Positions 47,832-57,275 of a stretch of DNA of 64,000 bases are shown here, piece after piece. Positions within the stretch are counted from its first letter, which is position 1. Each line of letters begins with the position of its first letter. The notes under the pieces were generated by a model. It worked only from the letters and a program-made list of their open reading frames with translations, had not been told where the DNA came from and did not search any database. Source of the DNA: Lusitaniella coriacea LEGE 07157. Lineage in GTDB: Bacteria; Cyanobacteriota; Cyanobacteriia; Cyanobacteriales; Spirulinaceae. The position numbers and the translations under genes are program-made. The DNA is taken from assembly GCF_015207425.1 (NCBI RefSeq), contig NZ_JADEWZ010000010.1, positions 1-64,000 of the forward strand. Direction: 5' to 3'.

Positions 47832-50800
47832 ATGGAACCCAATCGCCAATACGCTCCTCAATTACCCGCACTAGAGGAAACAATCGACCCTGCACCGCTC
47901 GTTGTTGACCCCCATTTGCCAATCACAGATGTCCTCAATCTCATGAGCGCAAACAGTACGAGAGACGGTGGAAGCGCGCCCGCCAAACGATCGAGCTGCG
48001 TCTTAGTGTTGGAAAATGAGAAGTTAGTGGGTATCTTAACCGAGCGGGATATCGTCCGACTCACCGCCTCAGAAAAGAGCTTTGAGACAACGACTATTGC
48101 CGATGTGATGACCCGAAAAATCGTAACGCTCGATCGGGCTGAGTGCGATGATGTTTCTGCGGCTTTGTCCTTGATGCGCGATCGCCACATTCGACATCTC
48201 CCCATTATCAAAGATGGTACTCAACTGGTGGGTTTAGTCACGGCAGATAGCATTCGCAGAGTTCTACAACCTGCTAACTTGCTGAAACTGCGCCAAATTA
48301 AGGACGTGATGTCAAGCCAGGTCATTCGCGCGCCGGAGAACTCATCTATTTTAAGAATCGCTCAACTGATGAGTGCCAATCGAGTAAGCTGCGTGGTCAT
48401 TGTCCAAGCTTCCGAACGTCCGGTGGGGATTATTACCGAGCGCGATATCGTTCAGTTCCAGGCACTGGATTTAACGCTTAAAGAAACCCAAGCTTATCAA
48501 GTCATGAGCGCTCCATTATTCTGTCTCCACTCAGAAGATTCTCTCTGGCGAGCGAACGAAGAGATGCAACGGTTGAAGGTACGACGTTTGGTCATTGTGG
48601 GCAGTCGAGGGGAACTGGCAGGGATTATTACGCAAACCAGTATGCTCAAGGCAATGGATTTAAAAGAGCTGTATGGTGTAATTGACACCCTGTGTCAAAA
48701 CTTGAATCAGCAAGCTCGCAGATTACAGAAGATTAATACCCAACTCTACGGCGAGGTGACCAAACGCCAAGAAGCAGAAGAAGGGTTGCGCAAAATCAAT
48801 GAGGACTTAGAGGAGCGTATTGCCGAACGAACGGCTTTCCTCGAAAAAACCAACCGACGGTTGCGTGCGGAAATTGACCGACGACAAGCTGTTGAAATAG
48901 CGCTGCGAGAGAGCGAAGAACGCTATCGATTGATGGCAGACAACGCAACGGATTTGATCGCCCGACATACGCAGACGGGTTTCTTTCTTTATGCTTCTCC
49001 CGCCAGCCAACCGCTATTGGGGTATCATCCCAATGAGTTAATCGGACGTTCCCTTTACGAGTTTTTGCATCCCGACGATCGCGCGACGTTCGAGAAAACC
49101 TGCAAAATTCTTTGCTACGAACCGGATAGCCATACCCTCAGCTATCGAACGCGCGCCAAAAACGGTAACTATATTTGGATGGAAAGTACCTTACAAGCCG
49201 TTCAATTAAACGATTCAGGAATTAGAGAAATTGTTGTCGTTTCCCGCAATATTACCGAGCGCAAACAGGCGGATGCAGAATTAGAAACCTATAAAATTCA
49301 TTTAGAACGAGTTGTTGCCGCTCGAACCGCAGAACTGACTCGTGCCAATCAACAATTGGAGCAGGAAGTTTCAGAACGATGTCGTGCGGAACAGGCTCTT
49401 TTTGAAGAGAAAGAATTGGCACAGGTGACCTTACAATCCATTGGTGATGCGGTGATTACTACCGATTCCCTCGGTCGAGTGAAGTACCTCAATCCCGTGG
49501 CTGAGGAGTTAACAGGTTGGACATTTGCTGAGGCAGAAGGATTGCCCCTTTCCAAGGTGTTCAAAATTATTGACGAAACCACCCGCAATCCTGAAGAAAG
49601 TCCGGTCGAGCAAGTGTTGCGAGAGGGTTTGATTGTTGGTTTGACCAATCCAACATTATCACTCGCGCGGGATGGAACGGAATATTCGATTGATTGTTCC
49701 GCTGCACCGATTCGCGATCGCGCGGGAGCCATTATTGGGGCGGTTTTAATCTTCCACGATGTCACCCACGCTCGAACCCTAACCAAAAAATTGACCTGGC
49801 AAGCCTGTCACGACGCACTAACCGGATTGGTTAACCGCAGCGAATTCGAGCGAAAAACCATCGACGCGATCGCGAGCGCAAAAGAACGAGAACAACAGCA
49901 TATCTTGTGTTACCTCGATTTGGATCAATTCAAGATCGTTAACGATACCTGCGGTCACAGTGCGGGGGACGAACTGCTACGCCAGTTAGCGGACGTTCTC
50001 TCTCAAAAAGTTCGCACCAGCGACGTTCTCGCCCGTTTGGGAGGGGATGAATTCGGCATTTTGCTCTACCAATGCCCCCTCTCTCGTGCTGAAAAGATTG
50101 CTAATATGTTGCATCAAACCATTCAGAAGTTTTGTTTTACCTGGCAGGACAAAACTTTCAAGATCGGGAGTTGTATCGGTTTGGTGGAAATTAATTCCGA
50201 CAGCAACGATTTGACCGAGGTTCTCAGTGCGGCGGATGCAGCCTGCTATGCGGCTAAGGATTTGGGGCGCAATCGCGTTCACATTTACCGCAGCAACGAT
50301 CGCGAACTCGTCAAACAACGAGGCGAACGCCAGTGGATTGCCACGATTAATCAAGCGCTAGAAACCGATCGCTTCGTGCTTTACGCTCAAATCATTGCCC
50401 CAGTGGATCGACTCTCAGAGAGGGAGGTCGTGCGTGCGGAAATTTTAGTGCGGATGCTCGATGATTCAAACGACGCAATTCCACCAATGGCATTTATTCC
50501 GGCGGCGGAACGGTATGGATTAATGCCCGCGATCGATCGTTGGGTGATTCGGACTTTTTTCCAGCGATATAGCAATTCTTCCTGGGATAATTGTGCCATA
50601 ACCGCGCAGCGCGATCGCGCGAATTGCATTTATGCGATCAACCTGTCTGGTATGAGTTTGAATGACGAACAATTTTTGCCCTTTCTCAAAGAGCAGTTTG
50701 ACCGCTATCGAGTCCCTCCTCAGCATATCTGTTTTGAAATCACCGAAACTGCCGCGATCGCGAATCTCAGCCGAGCAGTTCGCGTCATCCGACAACTTAA

Positions 50801-51152
50801 GGGCATGGGATGTCGCTTTGCCTTAGATGATTTTGGAAGTGGCATGAGTTCTTTTACTTATTTAAAAACACTGCCCGTGGATTACCTGAAAATTGACGGA
50901 CATTTTGTTAAAAATATTGTCAGCAATCCGATCGATCGCGCGATGGTGGACTGTATTAACCGCATTGCCCGCGTGATGGGCATTCAAACCGTTGCTGAGT
51001 ATGTCGAGGATCGCGCGATTCTCCTCGTCTTGAAAGAGTTAGGCGTAGACTACGCCCAAGGTTATGGCATTGCAATGCCTCGACCTCTGTGGCTTAACGA
51101 TCCGAAGTGCGAAAAAGATTACATTGAGGATGCACGCTTATTAAGTAATTAA
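47832..51152 (+). CDS. Multidomain c-di-GMP protein: CBS x4, PAS x2, GGDEF, EAL
   Basis: The 1106-residue protein begins with four CBS modules (about 25-280; each has a GILTERDIV- or GIITQ-type strand). A coiled coil (about 285-365) leads to PAS (about 370-480) and a second PAS (about 530-645). The GGDEF domain (about 655-815) has an intact LGGDEFGILL (about 735-744); the EAL domain (about 835-1090) keeps the catalytic neighbourhood DFGSGMSSF, but its first motif reads AEILVRM rather than EALLR. It could bind AMP or ATP through the CBS part and turn over c-di-GMP. No membrane helix. Confidence 0.88.
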   Translation: MEPNRQYAPQLPALEETIDPAPLVVDPHLPITDVLNLMSANSTRDGGSAPAKRSSCVLVLENEKLVGILTERDIVRLTASEKSFETTTIADVMTRKIVTLDRAECDDVSAALSLMRDRHIRHLPIIKDGTQLVGLVTADSIRRVLQPANLLKLRQIKDVMSSQVIRAPENSSILRIAQLMSANRVSCVVIVQASERPVGIITERDIVQFQALDLTLKETQAYQVMSAPLFCLHSEDSLWRANEEMQRLKVRRLVIVGSRGELAGIITQTSMLKAMDLKELYGVIDTLCQNLNQQARRLQKINTQLYGEVTKRQEAEEGLRKINEDLEERIAERTAFLEKTNRRLRAEIDRRQAVEIALRESEERYRLMADNATDLIARHTQTGFFLYASPASQPLLGYHPNELIGRSLYEFLHPDDRATFEKTCKILCYEPDSHTLSYRTRAKNGNYIWMESTLQAVQLNDSGIREIVVVSRNITERKQADAELETYKIHLERVVAARTAELTRANQQLEQEVSERCRAEQALFEEKELAQVTLQSIGDAVITTDSLGRVKYLNPVAEELTGWTFAEAEGLPLSKVFKIIDETTRNPEESPVEQVLREGLIVGLTNPTLSLARDGTEYSIDCSAAPIRDRAGAIIGAVLIFHDVTHARTLTKKLTWQACHDALTGLVNRSEFERKTIDAIASAKEREQQHILCYLDLDQFKIVNDTCGHSAGDELLRQLADVLSQKVRTSDVLARLGGDEFGILLYQCPLSRAEKIANMLHQTIQKFCFTWQDKTFKIGSCIGLVEINSDSNDLTEVLSAADAACYAAKDLGRNRVHIYRSNDRELVKQRGERQWIATINQALETDRFVLYAQIIAPVDRLSEREVVRAEILVRMLDDSNDAIPPMAFIPAAERYGLMPAIDRWVIRTFFQRYSNSSWDNCAITAQRDRANCIYAINLSGMSLNDEQFLPFLKEQFDRYRVPPQHICFEITETAAIANLSRAVRVIRQLKGMGCRFALDDFGSGMSSFTYLKTLPVDYLKIDGHFVKNIVSNPIDRAMVDCINRIARVMGIQTVAEYVEDRAILLVLKELGVDYAQGYGIAMPRPLWLNDPKCEKDYIEDARLLSN

Positions 51153-51406
51153 ATTACCCCTGTCCGAGACGATAAGAGTACCGCAAATAAAAAGTGGTTC
51201 AATCGCCTCAGACAGACGGGGAGAGGTCGGAACGTCTCTGAGGTTTCACGGCGGTCACAAGCATCTGAGGAAAACTGAGGGGCTGTGTTTCGAGGAAACC
51301 TCGAAACCCTGTACGCCCCGTCAGATGTCGCCACCTCCTCAGACGACGCAAGCCGACCTAGGGGGAGCTGGGGGAGCTGGGGTGGGATAGTTTATTGATT
51401 GGAGTA
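51153..51406. other. Intergenic repeat-rich spacer
   Basis: About 254 bases consist mostly of one copy of the 136-bp hairpin element (51224-51359), with GGGGGAGCTGG-type repeats after it. The flanking genes converge here. Confidence 0.7.
51224..51359. repeat. 136-bp imperfect-palindrome element, copy 1
   Basis: Terminal arms AGGTCGG/CCGACCT; inner stems TCTGAGG/CCTCAGA, CATCTGA/TCAGATG, GGGGC/GCCCC; central TTTCGAGG-AAA-CCTCGAAA. The second copy is at 60003-60139. It contains no open frame of interest and lies between convergent genes. Confidence 0.85.
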
Positions 51407-52570
51407 CTATAACTGACGATAAAACGCCAACTGCTGTTGGGCTAAAGCCTTGTTGGTATAGCGCTTCATTGCCCGTTCGTAGCCCAAATGACCCAGCTTT
51501 TCCCGTAATTCCGGCTGTTCGATCGTTTTTGCCAAACATTCGGCAAAGGCGGCAGCATCCTTTTCTGGGAAGACCAATCCCGCCTCGCCAATCACGTGGG
51601 GAATTTCCCCAGAATCCGAACCAATAACCGGAATTCCGCACGCCATCGCTTCAATGAGAACGTGACCGAACTGTTCTTTCCATCCTGCTGCGCTTAGGGT
51701 TTTAAACTTATAGGTCGTTTCTGAGGGGAGAACCAGAACGTTCATGAGGTTGATATAGCGCGCTACTTCGTCGTGGGGAACGCTTTCTTTCCAAATCGCG
51801 CGATCGCGCAGACCCGATTCTGTTAACTTCTCTTCTAGGGTTCCCTTCAATACACCCCGTCCCAGAAGCAGCAATTTCCATCGCTTGTCCTTCAACCTTG
51901 CCAGCGCATCTACCAGCGTCAACAAGCCCTTTTCCTCGACAAATCGCCCCACAAACCCGATAACGCATTCATCCGCTTCAATCCCCAATTCTGTTGCGAG
52001 TTCCGGTTGCAGGCGCGGTGCAAATAAGTGTTCGTCTACTCCCAATTGCGGCAGAACGGTCGTAACATTACGATATCCGCGATCGCGCAGCACCTCAACC
52101 CCATCCTGATTTCCCGCAATCGCACCATCGGTATTGCGCAAATTGTAACTCTCCAAAACAGAAAGCGGGAATTTCGATTCGTAGGGTAAATTCCACCAAG
52201 TAAAAAAGATATTCTTCGCCTTCAGTCCCAAGAGACGATTGAGCGTAATCAATTGTGCGTAAGCAAGGGATTTTGCTCCCTGTTCCACATGAATGATGTG
52301 AGGACGAAACTCGCGGAGTAAGGGAATAATATCCGCGCCAAAGGTCAGCAGTGCTTGATTGTTTTCGCTGAAATTGGAAATCGGAACCACGCGAAAATTA
52401 CCATCACTCCAAGCTCGCGTTTCAATAATTTTATTTTGTACGCCCCCCGGTCGCCAACGTTTCGGTACGACAACAGTAACTTCAATATCCGGTTCCAAAT
52501 GAGCGAGAGCGCGCAATTTCTCGCAGTTCAGGTCAACAATATAGGTATGACTTGCAACCAAAATTCTCAT
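51407..52570 (-). CDS. Glycosyltransferase family 4
   Basis: A 387-residue GT-B enzyme. The N-terminal half begins MRILVASHTYI and includes HIIHVEQGAKSLA; the C-terminal half includes GFVGRFVEEKGLLTLVDALA (about 198-217) and the donor-binding EQFGHVLIEAMACGIPVIGS (about 302-321), giving the EX7E motif. The likely role is in cell-surface polysaccharide synthesis. It has no polysaccharide cluster around it. Only distant similarity exists to the enzyme at 13,647. Confidence 0.87.
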   Translation of the reverse strand: MRILVASHTYIVDLNCEKLRALAHLEPDIEVTVVVPKRWRPGGVQNKIIETRAWSDGNFRVVPISNFSENNQALLTFGADIIPLLREFRPHIIHVEQGAKSLAYAQLITLNRLLGLKAKNIFFTWWNLPYESKFPLSVLESYNLRNTDGAIAGNQDGVEVLRDRGYRNVTTVLPQLGVDEHLFAPRLQPELATELGIEADECVIGFVGRFVEEKGLLTLVDALARLKDKRWKLLLLGRGVLKGTLEEKLTESGLRDRAIWKESVPHDEVARYINLMNVLVLPSETTYKFKTLSAAGWKEQFGHVLIEAMACGIPVIGSDSGEIPHVIGEAGLVFPEKDAAAFAECLAKTIEQPELREKLGHLGYERAMKRYTNKALAQQQLAFYRQL

Positions 52571-52909
52571 TTTATGTTGGGGATGGGGTAGTGATTGACA
52601 GGATGAGAGTGACGGCTTGATGCCTATGAACTCTAAACTCTGAACTCCAATCGCATCTTAGCTTAAGGTTTCATAGAATTACATTCTGCGTCAGGAGTGT
52701 ATGGGACTCAGGACGAAAAAACGACTTTAAACGATTCAAATTTTAAGTTTTGTAACAAAACCCATAATAACCGTATAACTAACCAGAGTGATACATGAAA
52801 GCGTCCCACGGATACATTTTGTCGCTATTCGGCATTAAACAATAATCTTTATGGGACGCACCTAAGCAAAAAATTTAGTGTCTTAGGCGTTTTCAGAGGT
52901 CTTTCCGGA
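52571..52909 (+). promoter_or_regulatory. Leader of the sigma/CHAT operon with two inverted repeats
   Basis: The 339-base gap contains GCGTCCCA (52801-52808) and its reverse complement TGGGACGC (52852-52859), and just after it CCTAAG/CTTAGG (52861-52866 and 52882-52887). The second hairpin ends 22 bases before the start of the sigma-like gene and 8 bases before the AGAGG ribosome-binding site. Either could be an RNA control element or an operator. An AT-rich stretch at about 52,730-52,790 is a candidate promoter. Confidence 0.45.
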
Positions 52910-53812
52910 ATGGACGAACAATTACAACAAGCAATTGAGGAGGTACAACGATGTTCTCTTGGAAGCGAGGAAAGAGAAAGCGCTTTGAGCGCTCTGGTCA
53001 AGCATATATTACGATCGCGCAAAGTTTTTCGTTTTTGCCAAGGTCAACCCTTGTGGGGAATTTACGAGGAAGTTTACCAGCGTCTTAAAGTCCGTCTAAC
53101 AGAGGAGTTGAACTCGACAATTGATGATTACAATCTCGAAAATCCTTCGGTGCGAGAATGGGCAAGCAATCGGCTGAATATAGTTTATCGTAGCGCGATC
53201 GACCACGCTCTCCTAAAACGCCTTGCAATAGAAGCACAAAACCAAGAACCCAGTACGGAATTACGACAATATGCATTGAGGGAATTGGTAGGAGCAATTC
53301 AAGTTTCTGGCAGACTTTGCCATCCCCATCGCGGTCGATGGAATCCTCAATTTTACGAACTTGTTTATGAAGAAACAGTCAATCAAATATTGATTTATGT
53401 TTGTCAGAAAATTCATCTTTACAATCCCAATCGAGGAGATGGGAAATTCATGAATTGGGTGAACTTTAAACTGGATAAAAAGTTTCTAGATATTGCCCAA
53501 CAATTCCGGAACAGTGAAGATTTACCCAATTTATCCGAAATAGAAAATATTCCGACTCCGGAATATCCTCCTTCCATTGCCAATTGCATTCAACAAGTTA
53601 TCGAACGCGATCCCGATAACTTATTCACAAAAACTCATATTCGAGGCAATCAAAAAGCCACTTTCAAAGCAATCGTACTCGCAAGATTGTTGGGTAAAAG
53701 CTGGGAAGAAATCTCACAAGAATTGGGAGAAATTCCTGTTGCCACACTGAGTGGTTTCTTTTATCGATGTTGCAAGAAATTCTCTTATTTATTTGAACAA
53801 TGTCGGTATTAA
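52910..53812 (+). CDS. Sigma-70-like protein (sigma region 2 and 4-type domains)
   Basis: The 300-residue protein resembles ECF-type sigma factors. Region 2-like: residues about 157-199, containing LYNPNRGDGKFMNWVNFKLD and DIAQQF. Region 4-like helix-turn-helix: residues about 245-295, containing FKAIVLARLLGKSWEEISQE. The N-terminal 140 residues are an unassigned helical extension. A sigma-like gene upstream of DUF1822, CHAT/CHASE2 and DUF928 genes is a recurring arrangement in cyanobacteria as far as I can recall. No anti-sigma gene is recognised. Activity on a promoter is unproven. Confidence 0.75.
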   Translation: MDEQLQQAIEEVQRCSLGSEERESALSALVKHILRSRKVFRFCQGQPLWGIYEEVYQRLKVRLTEELNSTIDDYNLENPSVREWASNRLNIVYRSAIDHALLKRLAIEAQNQEPSTELRQYALRELVGAIQVSGRLCHPHRGRWNPQFYELVYEETVNQILIYVCQKIHLYNPNRGDGKFMNWVNFKLDKKFLDIAQQFRNSEDLPNLSEIENIPTPEYPPSIANCIQQVIERDPDNLFTKTHIRGNQKATFKAIVLARLLGKSWEEISQELGEIPVATLSGFFYRCCKKFSYLFEQCRY

Positions 53813-53851
53813 GAATGGGCAAGACACTAGAAAACCTAAATTTGCCTTCCC

Positions 53852-54961
53852 ATGCCAAAGTTTATCATCACAGAAAATTGTCAAACAATGAACGGTACGC
53901 TCAACTCCAAAAACCCAGTCAAACTCATGAACAATATTTCTTGTAACGTCTCGCTCTCTCTAGAGGCTCATGCTCGAGCCAAGCGGTTTCAACGCTATCA
54001 CACCAATCCGCAAAAAGCCAAGCAGGTTTATCTCAATACTTTGGCTGTCTATGCAGTCGATAATTATCTGCAATGCCAAGGATTTGAGACAGATTGGGTG
54101 GCAAGCGACAGCACAAATCCTGTCTTTCAAGCTTTGATGGATATTGCTGATTTGAAGGTCAAAGATTGTGGGAAAATTGAATGCAGACCTGTTCTTCCTA
54201 ACTCGGATAAACTTTATGTTCCCCCTGAAGTTTGGGCAGAAATTGGAGATGAGCGACGAGGGTATGTTGCAGTTCAGTTCACAGAATCTTTACGAGAAGC
54301 AACGCTGTTAGGATTTGTTGACAAGGTGGAAGCAGAAGAACTTTCCCTGAGTGAATTACAATCCATCGAACAGCTTTCCAAATCCTTAAACCAATATAGA
54401 GAACTCGCTCCAGAATCAACAACCGTCAACTTAGGAAAATGGTTTCAAGAGGTGTTTGCAAAGGGGTGGCAATCTGTTAACTCTCTATTTGAACAAGAAA
54501 GACAAGAATTGGCGTTTCGAGACAGGCGATTAAATTCTGCCTTACGAGGTAACTTACAATTACTTAGAGAGAACGCTGTTTTGAAAAAAGATTTAAAGTC
54601 AAGCGAACCAATACCCGTTCGAGGAATAAAATTACTCGATGTTGGGATGGAATTAGAACATGAATCAGTAGCAATGTTAGTAGGTATTGCGCAAGAAAAA
54701 GAAGAAAAAATGGGAGTCCGCGTCAGACTTTTGCCAACGGAGGAGCGATCTTATTTACCACAAGATATTAAACTTTCACTGCTTTCTTCTTCTAACGATA
54801 TTCTCCAGGAATCCCAGGCGCGCGATCGCGATAATATGATTCAACTGAAACGATTCACCTGTCCGATGGGAGAAAGCTTTAGCGTTCGAGTCTCTTTGGG
54901 TGAATGTACTTTAACGGAAAATTTCGCGATCGATCCGATTTCTTTTGAAAAGAATGAGTAA
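53852..54961 (+). CDS. DUF1822 family protein
   Basis: A 369-residue cytoplasmic protein with the N-terminal DUF1822 block: LEAHARAKRFQRYHTNPQKA and VYLNTLAVYAVDNYLQCQGF (residues about 40-75), then VPPEVWAEIGDERRGYVAVQ. No catalytic motif or membrane helix is visible. An in-frame ATG at 53888 might be the true start, as usual family members begin nearer to the conserved block. It lies 39 bases after the sigma-like gene and overlaps the CHAT gene by 8 bases, so translation is probably coupled. Function unknown; it is a candidate protease substrate or sigma-binding partner. Confidence 0.8.
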   Translation: MPKFIITENCQTMNGTLNSKNPVKLMNNISCNVSLSLEAHARAKRFQRYHTNPQKAKQVYLNTLAVYAVDNYLQCQGFETDWVASDSTNPVFQALMDIADLKVKDCGKIECRPVLPNSDKLYVPPEVWAEIGDERRGYVAVQFTESLREATLLGFVDKVEAEELSLSELQSIEQLSKSLNQYRELAPESTTVNLGKWFQEVFAKGWQSVNSLFEQERQELAFRDRRLNSALRGNLQLLRENAVLKKDLKSSEPIPVRGIKLLDVGMELEHESVAMLVGIAQEKEEKMGVRVRLLPTEERSYLPQDIKLSLLSSSNDILQESQARDRDNMIQLKRFTCPMGESFSVRVSLGECTLTENFAIDPISFEKNE

Positions 54962-57275
54962 GCTAGTAATCTTGAATTTTGGTAACGGGACGTTGGAGGA
55001 AGGTTGTCCTGCGGTAACGGTTCGCGTAGAGGCGGAGGATCGCACGCCGTTGGCACTGCTTAACGGTAATTTACCCCCTGCATCGGAACTTTTAGAAATT
55101 TACCATCGTTGGCAATTACTTTACCTCCTACTTTACGATCGATTTCGAGGCATTGAAATTGACAATGGAGATATTACAAATGTTTCCTATGGCGATTTTG
55201 AGGAAATTTCCCAAGAGTTGAAGAGACAGATTAATCACTGGCTTGATTCTGAAGAGTTTCAGCACGTTAAGCTTCAACTGTTTTTCTCATTAGCGGCAAA
55301 TGATGAAGTTCGGGTGATTATCCAAACCGAAGATGAATTTTTAAGAAAGCTTCCCTGGCATCAGTGGGACTTTTTCGGAAATTATCACCGTTCTGAAGTT
55401 GTAGTTAGCAATCTCTCGATTTTTCAACCTCAGTACCCCATTAGAAAAGCGAAGGTAAAAATCTTAGCGATTTTGGGCGACTCTACAGGAATTAATGTTG
55501 AAGAAGATCGCAAATTATTAGCAGCATTACCCAATGCAGAGGTCGAATTTTTGGTCAAACCCAAACGCAAGCAGTTAAACGATCGCTTGTGGGAGGAAGG
55601 ATGGGATATTCTATTTTTCGCCGGACATAGCGTCACTTCCGAGGATGGGGAAACGGGACATATTTATATCAATCGCCAGGATCGTTTAAGTATTGCTGAT
55701 TTAGAATATGCACTAGGAAAGGCAATTTATCGGGGATTGCAACTGGCGATTTTTAACTCCTGCGACGGGTTAGGATTAGCACAAGAATTAGCAGATTTAC
55801 GGATTCCTCAGATGGTTGCAATGCGCGAATCCGTTCCCGATCGCGTGGCGCAAGAATTCTTAAAATACTTTTTGAATGCCTTTTCTGCGGGTCAATCTTT
55901 CTATTTATCAGTTAGAGACGCGAGAGAACAACTGCAAGGACTGGAGAACGAGTTACCGGGTGCGAGTTGGTTACCCGTGATTTGCCAAAATCATACCCAA
56001 ATTGCACCCATTTGGAACGACTTCCTGTTAGATCGTCCACAATGGACTTGGTGGAAGCGTTTCAGCCTTGTGTGTGGGGTTGGCGCGATCGCGTCTGGGT
56101 TAATTATGGGAACGCGCTTCCTTGGAGTCATGCAACCCGTCGAACTCTCCGCCTACGACCATTTAATGCGCCTGCGTCCCGCCGAACAAATCGACAATCG
56201 CCTGTTGGTGGTAGAAGTAACCGAAGAGGATGTAAAAAAGTACGGCTATCCCCTTGAAGATAGAACCCTTGCTAAACTCCTACAAAACCTCAACAACTAT
56301 AAACCCCGTGCGATTGGCGTGGATATGCACCGCTATCGACAACGAGGAGAAGGACGCGAGGATTTTATTTCTCAGTTTGACAAGCATTCCAATCTCTTTC
56401 TCGTTTGCGCTTACGGAATTGAGGATCGCAACTATGCACCGCCTCCGGAATTTTCCCCTAACCAATTGAAAAATCAAGTGGGGTTTAGCGATCTTCCTAT
56501 TGACGATAATCCCAATGAAAATATTTTTCCCGTTCGCCGTCAACTCCTCTCTCACGATTCTCAATTACACAATTCTCCGACACCTTGTCAAACTCCCTTT
56601 AGTTTTAGCTTTCACCTCGCTTTTCGATTTTTGTATGAGGACGCGATCGATCCGCCAACTCCTAATGAAAGGGGTCATTGGCAATTGGGGAAAGTGGCGT
56701 TCAAATCCTTAAAAAATCGCACGGGAGGCTATCAAAACTTAGGAGAACACAATCAAATTCTCCTCAATTACCGTTCTATCCCGAAATCCGGTCAAATTTC
56801 GCGAAAAATCACGCTACGACGAGTTTTAGAAGAAGAAATCGATCGGCAATTGATAGAAGGAAAAGCCATTCTGATTGGAACGACTGCTGCTGTGGCGAAC
56901 GACAGTCTTAATACTCCTTATGGTTCTATGTCCGGCGTGTGGGTTCACGCTCATATGGTCAGTCAAATGCTGAGTGCAGCGATGGAAGATCGAACCCTCA
57001 TTTGGACGCTACCACAATGGGGAGATGCGCTGTTTGTTCTAGCTTGGTCTGTAGCGGGTGGATTTTTGGCTTGGCGATCGCGCACACTTCTCTTTCTCCT
57101 ACTCAAACTGAGCCTTGCCAGCATAATCCTACACCAACTCTGTCTCGTGTTCCTGATCTACGGCGGCTGGATGCCATTGATTCCTTCGGGAATGGCACTT
57201 TGGGGAACTGCAATCGCTGTTAAGGGTGGGTTTATTGCAAAACGAAAACTCGAACTAAGAGGTCAATTCCTATGA
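54954..57275 (+). CDS. CHAT protease-CHASE2 sensor membrane protein
   Basis: The 773-residue protein starts at ATG 54954, which overlaps the DUF1822 stop (ATGAGTAA). The N-terminal CHAT domain (about 100-345) has the caspase-like dyad: His225 in FFAGHSVTS and Cys270 in FNSCDGLG. A membrane helix (about 372-395) leads to a periplasmic CHASE2 domain (about 405-665) with YDHLMRLRPAEQID and TPYGSMSGVWVHAH, then three C-terminal helices. This places a protease inside and a sensor outside the membrane. The DUF928 gene starts in its stop codon. Protease activity is inferred. Confidence 0.85.
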   Translation: MSKLVILNFGNGTLEEGCPAVTVRVEAEDRTPLALLNGNLPPASELLEIYHRWQLLYLLLYDRFRGIEIDNGDITNVSYGDFEEISQELKRQINHWLDSEEFQHVKLQLFFSLAANDEVRVIIQTEDEFLRKLPWHQWDFFGNYHRSEVVVSNLSIFQPQYPIRKAKVKILAILGDSTGINVEEDRKLLAALPNAEVEFLVKPKRKQLNDRLWEEGWDILFFAGHSVTSEDGETGHIYINRQDRLSIADLEYALGKAIYRGLQLAIFNSCDGLGLAQELADLRIPQMVAMRESVPDRVAQEFLKYFLNAFSAGQSFYLSVRDAREQLQGLENELPGASWLPVICQNHTQIAPIWNDFLLDRPQWTWWKRFSLVCGVGAIASGLIMGTRFLGVMQPVELSAYDHLMRLRPAEQIDNRLLVVEVTEEDVKKYGYPLEDRTLAKLLQNLNNYKPRAIGVDMHRYRQRGEGREDFISQFDKHSNLFLVCAYGIEDRNYAPPPEFSPNQLKNQVGFSDLPIDDNPNENIFPVRRQLLSHDSQLHNSPTPCQTPFSFSFHLAFRFLYEDAIDPPTPNERGHWQLGKVAFKSLKNRTGGYQNLGEHNQILLNYRSIPKSGQISRKITLRRVLEEEIDRQLIEGKAILIGTTAAVANDSLNTPYGSMSGVWVHAHMVSQMLSAAMEDRTLIWTLPQWGDALFVLAWSVAGGFLAWRSRTLLFLLLKLSLASIILHQLCLVFLIYGGWMPLIPSGMALWGTAIAVKGGFIAKRKLELRGQFL

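Noticed and set aside
51224-51359. Insertion sequence
   Set aside because: No transposase frame in the element; only a small palindromic element is supported.
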